64,000 nucleotides of DNA, from contig NZ_JAJFAX010000001.1 in assembly GCF_019710475.1 (NCBI RefSeq), positions 806,001-870,000 on the forward strand. The letters are read 5' to 3'. The DNA is from Glycomyces sp. TRM65418. Its GTDB lineage: Bacteria; Actinomycetota; Actinomycetes; Mycobacteriales; Micromonosporaceae. The position numbers were made by a program, and so were the translations under genes. This document shows, in pieces, positions 60,350-64,000 of the stretch. Under the pieces are notes generated by a model. The model saw only the letters and a program-made list of their open reading frames with translations. It had not been told where the DNA came from and did no database searches. Position 1 is the first letter of the stretch, and each line of letters opens with the position of its first letter.

Positions 60350-61738
60350 ATGAGCGACCCGAACGCAGGATACGACGTAGTAATCCTGGGCGGCGGCAGC
60401 GGCGGCTACGCCACCGCGTTCCGCGCGGCTGAGCTGGGGCTTTCGGTGGCCCTGATCGAGAAGGACAAGGTCGGCGGCACCTGTCTGCACCGCGGCTGCA
60501 TCCCCACCAAGGCGCTGCTCCACGCCGGCGAGGTCGCGGACACGACCCGCGAGTCCGAGCAGTTCGGCGTGCTGTCCGAGTTCAAGGGCGTCGACATGGG
60601 CGCCGTGAAGCAGTACAAGGACGACGTCGTCGCCCGCCTGTACAAGGGCCTTCAGGGCCTGGTCAAGGCCCACAAGGTCGAGTTCATCAACGGCACCGGC
60701 AAGCTGGTCGGCCCGAACTCGGTCCAGGTCGACGACGGCCAGACCGTCACCGGCAGGCACATCGTCCTCGCCACCGGCTCGTACTCCAAGACCCTCCCCG
60801 GCCTGGAAATCGACGGCGAGAAGATCATCGCCTCCGAGCACGCGCTGGAGCTCACCGAGCTCCCCGGCAAGGCGATCGTCATCGGCGGCGGTGTCATCGG
60901 CGTCGAGTTCGCCTCCGCGTGGAAGTCGCTCGGCGTCGAAGTCGAGATCATCGAGGGCCTCCCCCGCCTCATCGCGGCCGAGGACGCCGACTCCTCCAAG
61001 CAGCTCGAGCGGGCGTTCCGCAAGCGCGGCATCAAGTTCCACACCGGCAAGTTCTTCGAGAAGGTCGAGAGGACCGGCTCGGGCGTGCAGGTGACCATCC
61101 AGGGCGGCACGGTCGTCGAGGGCGACCTCGTGCTGGTCGCGGTCGGGCGCGGCCCGGCCACCGCGAACTGCGGTTACGAGGAGCAGGGCGTCACCATGGA
61201 CCGGGGCTTCGTCCTGGTCGACGAGAACCTGCTGACCAACCTGCCGAACGTGTACGCCGTGGGCGACATCGTCCCCGGCATCCAGCTCGCGCACCGCGGC
61301 TTCGCCCAGGGCATCTTCGTGGCCGAGCACATCGCGGGCCTGAACCCCGCTCCGATCGACGAGTCCGGCATCCCGCGCGTGACCTTCACCGAGCCCGAGG
61401 TGGCCTCCGTGGGTCTCAACGAGGACAAGGCCAAGGAGAAGTACGGCGCCGACAAGATCAAGTCGGTCTCGTTCAACCTGGCCGGGAACGGCAAGTCGAT
61501 CATCCTCAAGACCCAGGGCTTCATCAAGCTCGTCTCGGTCGAGGACGGCCCGATCGTCGGCGTCCACATGGTCGGTACGCGCATCTCCGAGCAGATCGGC
61601 GAGGCGGAGCTGATCTACAACTGGGAGGCCTACGCGAACGACGTCGCCCAGCTGATCCACATGCACCCGACTCAGAACGAAGCGATCGGCGAAGCGGCGA
61701 TGCTGCTGGCCGGCAAGCCGCTGCACGTCCACGACTAA
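60350..61738 (+). CDS. lpdA: Dihydrolipoyl dehydrogenase (E3)
   Basis: Reoxidises dihydrolipoyl groups of 2-oxo acid dehydrogenase complexes, with FAD and NAD. The 462-residue protein has the FAD motif [20 protein letters not shown], redox disulfide [11 protein letters not shown], the NAD motif [23 protein letters not shown] near the FAD, and the catalytic His-Glu pair in [19 protein letters not shown] at 60350 is preferred over GTG at 60338 because GGGGAG lies just upstream. It is followed 26 bp later by sucB, so E3 and E2 are co-expressed. Confidence 0.97.
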   Translation: MSDPNAGYDVVILGGGSGGYATAFRAAELGLSVALIEKDKVGGTCLHRGCIPTKALLHAGEVADTTRESEQFGVLSEFKGVDMGAVKQYKDDVVARLYKGLQGLVKAHKVEFINGTGKLVGPNSVQVDDGQTVTGRHIVLATGSYSKTLPGLEIDGEKIIASEHALELTELPGKAIVIGGGVIGVEFASAWKSLGVEVEIIEGLPRLIAAEDADSSKQLERAFRKRGIKFHTGKFFEKVERTGSGVQVTIQGGTVVEGDLVLVAVGRGPATANCGYEEQGVTMDRGFVLVDENLLTNLPNVYAVGDIVPGIQLAHRGFAQGIFVAEHIAGLNPAPIDESGIPRVTFTEPEVASVGLNEDKAKEKYGADKIKSVSFNLAGNGKSIILKTQGFIKLVSVEDGPIVGVHMVGTRISEQIGEAELIYNWEAYANDVAQLIHMHPTQNEAIGEAAMLLAGKPLHVHD

Positions 61739-61764
61739 TCACAATCGCAGGAGTTGAACGAACG

Positions 61765-63576
61765 ATGCCGACATCGGTAACGATGCCCGCTCTCGGTGAG
61801 TCGGTCACCGAGGGAACTGTCACCCAGTGGCTCAAGAAGGAAGGCGACACCGTCGAGGTCGACGAGCCGCTGCTGGAGGTCTCGACGGACAAGGTCGACA
61901 CCGAGGTGCCTTCGCCGGTCGCGGGCGTGGTGCTGAAGATCGTGGTGCCCGAGGACACGGACGTTGAGGTCGGCGGCGAGCTGGCGATCATCGGCGACCC
62001 GTCCGAGGCGGAGGGGTCGGCTCCGGCCGAGCCCGCTCCGGCCCCGTCCGAGGAGCCGGCTTCCGAGCCTGAGGCCGAGGCGCCCGCCGCCGAGCAGGAG
62101 GAGGCCGCTCCGGCCGCCGAGGCGCCCGCCGAGGAGTCGAACGAGTCGAAGCCGGCCTCCGGCGGTCCCGCCGAAGGCACCGAGGTGCTGCTCCCCGAAC
62201 TGGGCGAGTCGGTCACCGAGGGCACGGTGACGACCTGGCTCAAGGCCGTGGGCGACGAGGTCGAGGTCGACGAGCCGCTGCTGGAGATCTCGACCGACAA
62301 GGTCGACACGGAGATCCCGTCCCCGGCCGCCGGCAAGCTGCTGGAGATCCGCGTGAACGAGGACGAGACCGCCGAGGTCGGTTCCGTGCTCGCGATCATC
62401 GGTTCCGGCACCGCGGCCCCGGCCGCGACGTCCACGCCGGAGGCCGCGCCGGCGTCGACGCCTTCGGTGAAGTCCGAGCCCGAACCGCAGCCCGCGCCGA
62501 GCGAGGCCGAGGGGTCGCCGACCAAGCCGGCCCCGTCGGAGCCGGAGACCGCTCCGGCCCCGGAGCCGCAGTCGGCACCCGAGCCCGCCGCGGCTCCCGC
62601 GTCCTCCCCGGCTCCCGCGTCGAAGCCCTCGGGCTCGTACGTGACGCCGCTGGTGCGCAAGCTCGCCTCCGACAACGGCGTGGACCTCTCCGAGGTCTCC
62701 GGGTCGGGTGTGGGCGGACGCATCCGCAAGGAGGACGTCCAGGCCGTCATCGACGCCAAGAAGACGCCCGAGCCCGTGGCCGCCGCTCCGGAGCAGTCGC
62801 AGGCCGCCCCGGCCCAGTCGCAGGCCGCTCCCGCCAAGGCCGAGGTCAGCCCGCTGCGCGGCCGCACCGAGAAGATGAGCCGCCTGCGCCAGTCCGCGGC
62901 CAAGGCCCTGCTGCAGTCGATGCAGACCATGGCCCAGCTGACGACGGTGCGCGAAGTGGACGTCACCAAGGTGGCCAAGCTGCGCGCGGCCAAGAAGGAC
63001 GAGTTCCTCGCCCGCCACGGCGTGAAGCTCTCCTTCCTGCCGTTCTTCTCGATCGCCGCGATCGAGGCGCTGCAGCAGTACCCGATCATCAACGCCACCA
63101 TGAACTTGGAGGAGAAGACGATCACCTACCCCGAGGCCGAGAACGTCGGCTTCGCGGTGGACACGCCGAAGGGCCTCATCGTCCCGGTCATCAAGAACGC
63201 CGGCGACCTCAACATCCCGGGCCTGGCCAAGCGGATCGCCGAGATCGCCAAGAAGGCCCGCGACGGCGGCCTGGCGCCCGACGACCTGTTCGGCGGGACC
63301 TTCACGATCACCAACACCGGTTCGGTGGGCGCGCTGTTCGACACGCCGATCGTGCCGCTGGGGCAGTCGGCGATCCTCGGCACCGCCGCGATCGTCAAGC
63401 GCCCCCGCGTGGTCAACGACCCGGAGCTGGGCGAGGTCATCGCGGTGCGGTCGGTCATGCACCTGACGCTGAGCTACGACCACCGGCTCATCGACGGCGC
63501 CGACGCCGCCCGCTACCTCGAAGCGGTCACCAAGCGCATCGAGGAAGGCAACTTCGAACACCAGCTGGGCCTGTAA
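61765..63576 (+). CDS. sucB: 2-oxoglutarate dehydrogenase E2 (dihydrolipoyl succinyltransferase)
   Basis: Core acyltransferase of a 2-oxo acid dehydrogenase complex. The 603-residue protein has two lipoyl domains (about 2-77 and 140-215), each with the ExxTDKVDTE(V/I)PSP motif where Lys is lipoylated, separated by Ala/Pro/Glu-rich linkers. A peripheral-subunit-binding domain follows ([30 protein letters not shown]), then the catalytic domain ending with the active-site [17 protein letters not shown]. Actinobacterial SucB (DlaT) proteins share this two- or three-lipoyl layout. ATG at 61765 has AGGAG. In these bacteria the same E2 often serves pyruvate dehydrogenase. Confidence 0.95.
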   Translation: MPTSVTMPALGESVTEGTVTQWLKKEGDTVEVDEPLLEVSTDKVDTEVPSPVAGVVLKIVVPEDTDVEVGGELAIIGDPSEAEGSAPAEPAPAPSEEPASEPEAEAPAAEQEEAAPAAEAPAEESNESKPASGGPAEGTEVLLPELGESVTEGTVTTWLKAVGDEVEVDEPLLEISTDKVDTEIPSPAAGKLLEIRVNEDETAEVGSVLAIIGSGTAAPAATSTPEAAPASTPSVKSEPEPQPAPSEAEGSPTKPAPSEPETAPAPEPQSAPEPAAAPASSPAPASKPSGSYVTPLVRKLASDNGVDLSEVSGSGVGGRIRKEDVQAVIDAKKTPEPVAAAPEQSQAAPAQSQAAPAKAEVSPLRGRTEKMSRLRQSAAKALLQSMQTMAQLTTVREVDVTKVAKLRAAKKDEFLARHGVKLSFLPFFSIAAIEALQQYPIINATMNLEEKTITYPEAENVGFAVDTPKGLIVPVIKNAGDLNIPGLAKRIAEIAKKARDGGLAPDDLFGGTFTITNTGSVGALFDTPIVPLGQSAILGTAAIVKRPRVVNDPELGEVIAVRSVMHLTLSYDHRLIDGADAARYLEAVTKRIEEGNFEHQLGL

Positions 63577-63588
63577 GGACAGCGGTAG

Positions 63589-63636
63589 ACGCCCGAAGGG
63601 GCGCGGCGGGACGGCCCGCCGCGCCCCTTCGGGCGT
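63589..63636 (+). terminator. Terminator of the lpdA-sucB operon
   Basis: A 22-bp perfect stem (63589-63610 with 63615-63636) and ACGG loop, 13 bp past the sucB stop. Confidence 0.88.
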
Positions 63637-63766
63637 TCAAGGAGCCGTCTCATGCATCTGCAAGCGGCCTCGACAAGATGAGGCATCTACCCGTAACCCG
63701 ACGCACGTGTCCTCGTTGTTCCTACAATCCACCTTTTGTGACCCCACGCGGAAGTTAGGAACTCGA

Positions 63767-64000
63767 ATGTCGATCGAGTACAACGAACTCCTCGCCATGT
63801 TGATGGAGACCCGCCCCGAATTCGCGACCGAACTCTACAACTGCACCGACGGTCCCGATCTCCCCGACTACGACAGCATCACCGTGAGCCGCAGGACCAT
63901 CACCCTTCCCGACCATCCGAACCCGCTCCGGGTCTGCGTGGCGGCGGCGTACTCGAAGGACGGCGAGCGCGTCATCGCGCTCCTGTTCGACGCGGTACTC
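63767..64000 (+). CDS. Partial gene: actinobacterial paralogous family of unknown function
   Basis: The first 78 codons of a gene cut by the window edge. The start MSIEYNELLAMLMETRPEFA followed by a DLPDYDS segment and a hydrophobic strand (RVCVAAAYSKDGERVIALLF) recalls a large Streptomyces paralogous family that begins with S-x(2)-HE-x-L-x(3)-F-x-NRPE and has a predicted nuclease-like fold. That likeness is from memory and covers only the N-terminal part. ATG at 63767 has AGGA upstream. Upstream TACAAT (63723-63728) is a possible -10 box. Confidence 0.7.
   Translation, partial: MSIEYNELLAMLMETRPEFATELYNCTDGPDLPDYDSITVSRRTITLPDHPNPLRVCVAAAYSKDGERVIALLFDAVL

Overview
The window reads as one contiguous piece of a high-GC actinobacterial chromosome. 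Lineage evidence includes a WhiB-like regulator, a SigR/RsrA-type sigma/anti-sigma pair with a matching promoter, a 24-residue bL37 ribosomal protein, Tat-type signal peptides on pectate lyases, a sugar ABC transporter without its own ATPase, and housekeeping gene order shared with Streptomyces and Mycobacterium (rpsB-tsf-pyrH-frr-cdsA-rlmN; aroA-rsgA-hisN; lpdA-sucB beside pepA). The genus cannot be fixed from the sequence alone. I see no rRNA, tRNA, insertion sequence, prophage or CRISPR array.

Layout. 1-3.6 kb: infB (cut by the window edge), ylxR, nusA and rimP on the minus strand, with a divergent lipoprotein/ferritin-like pair. 3.6-8 kb: a PadR regulator with palindromes upstream, followed by an ABC export ATPase and a FtsX-type permease. 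8-14.8 kb: map, a membrane protein, and a minus-strand run purU-dxr-rseP-ispG that carries two steps of non-mevalonate isoprenoid synthesis. 14.9-18.2 kb: a CUT1 sugar ABC transporter whose promoter contains a LacI-type operator. 18.3-21.4 kb: an MMPL exporter divergent from a TetR regulator, with two matching operators between them. 21.5-31 kb: an MBL/Rieske fusion protein, a small membrane protein, a DivIVA-domain protein, then rlmN, cdsA, frr, pyrH, tsf and rpsB. 31.4-36.2 kb: an M23-like protein, yraN, comM, a hexanucleotide repeat, dprA and a GNAT acetyltransferase. 36.3-46 kb: an unrecognised protein, a SIS-domain sugar-phosphate enzyme, bL37, a TetR regulator, rsrA/sigR, whiB, a SRAP protein, aroA, rsgA and hisN. 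46-56.5 kb: a pectin/uronate island with an acetyl esterase, two Tat-exported pectate lyases (one with a ricin-type lectin domain) and a five-gene uronate operon. 56.8-64 kb: gcvT, pepA, a conserved small protein, lpdA, sucB and a partial gene.

How the parts fit. Pectate lyases and esterase would release (acetylated) pectic oligosaccharides outside the cell. An importer such as the one at 14.9-18.1 kb could bring sugars in. UxaC, UxuB, an enolase-superfamily dehydratase and two Gfo/Idh/MocA oxidoreductases would process uronates. LacI-like half-sites recur upstream of the transporter, esterase, pectate lyases and uronate operon, which suggests shared control, but no LacI or GntR regulator is encoded here.

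The most unusual points are: a textbook SigR promoter and a second start in front of sigR; the 24-codon bL37 gene; two gene pairs (ABC ATPase/permease, yraN/comM) where the upstream gene has no stop in its own frame; a DivIVA-type protein with four short DivIVA modules; an MBL-Rieske protein; an 18.5-copy hexamer repeat before dprA; and the operator network around pectin genes. I did not find a clearly new multi-gene system. The best candidates for new biology are the unrecognised 409-residue protein at 36294-37523 and the MBL-Rieske protein.
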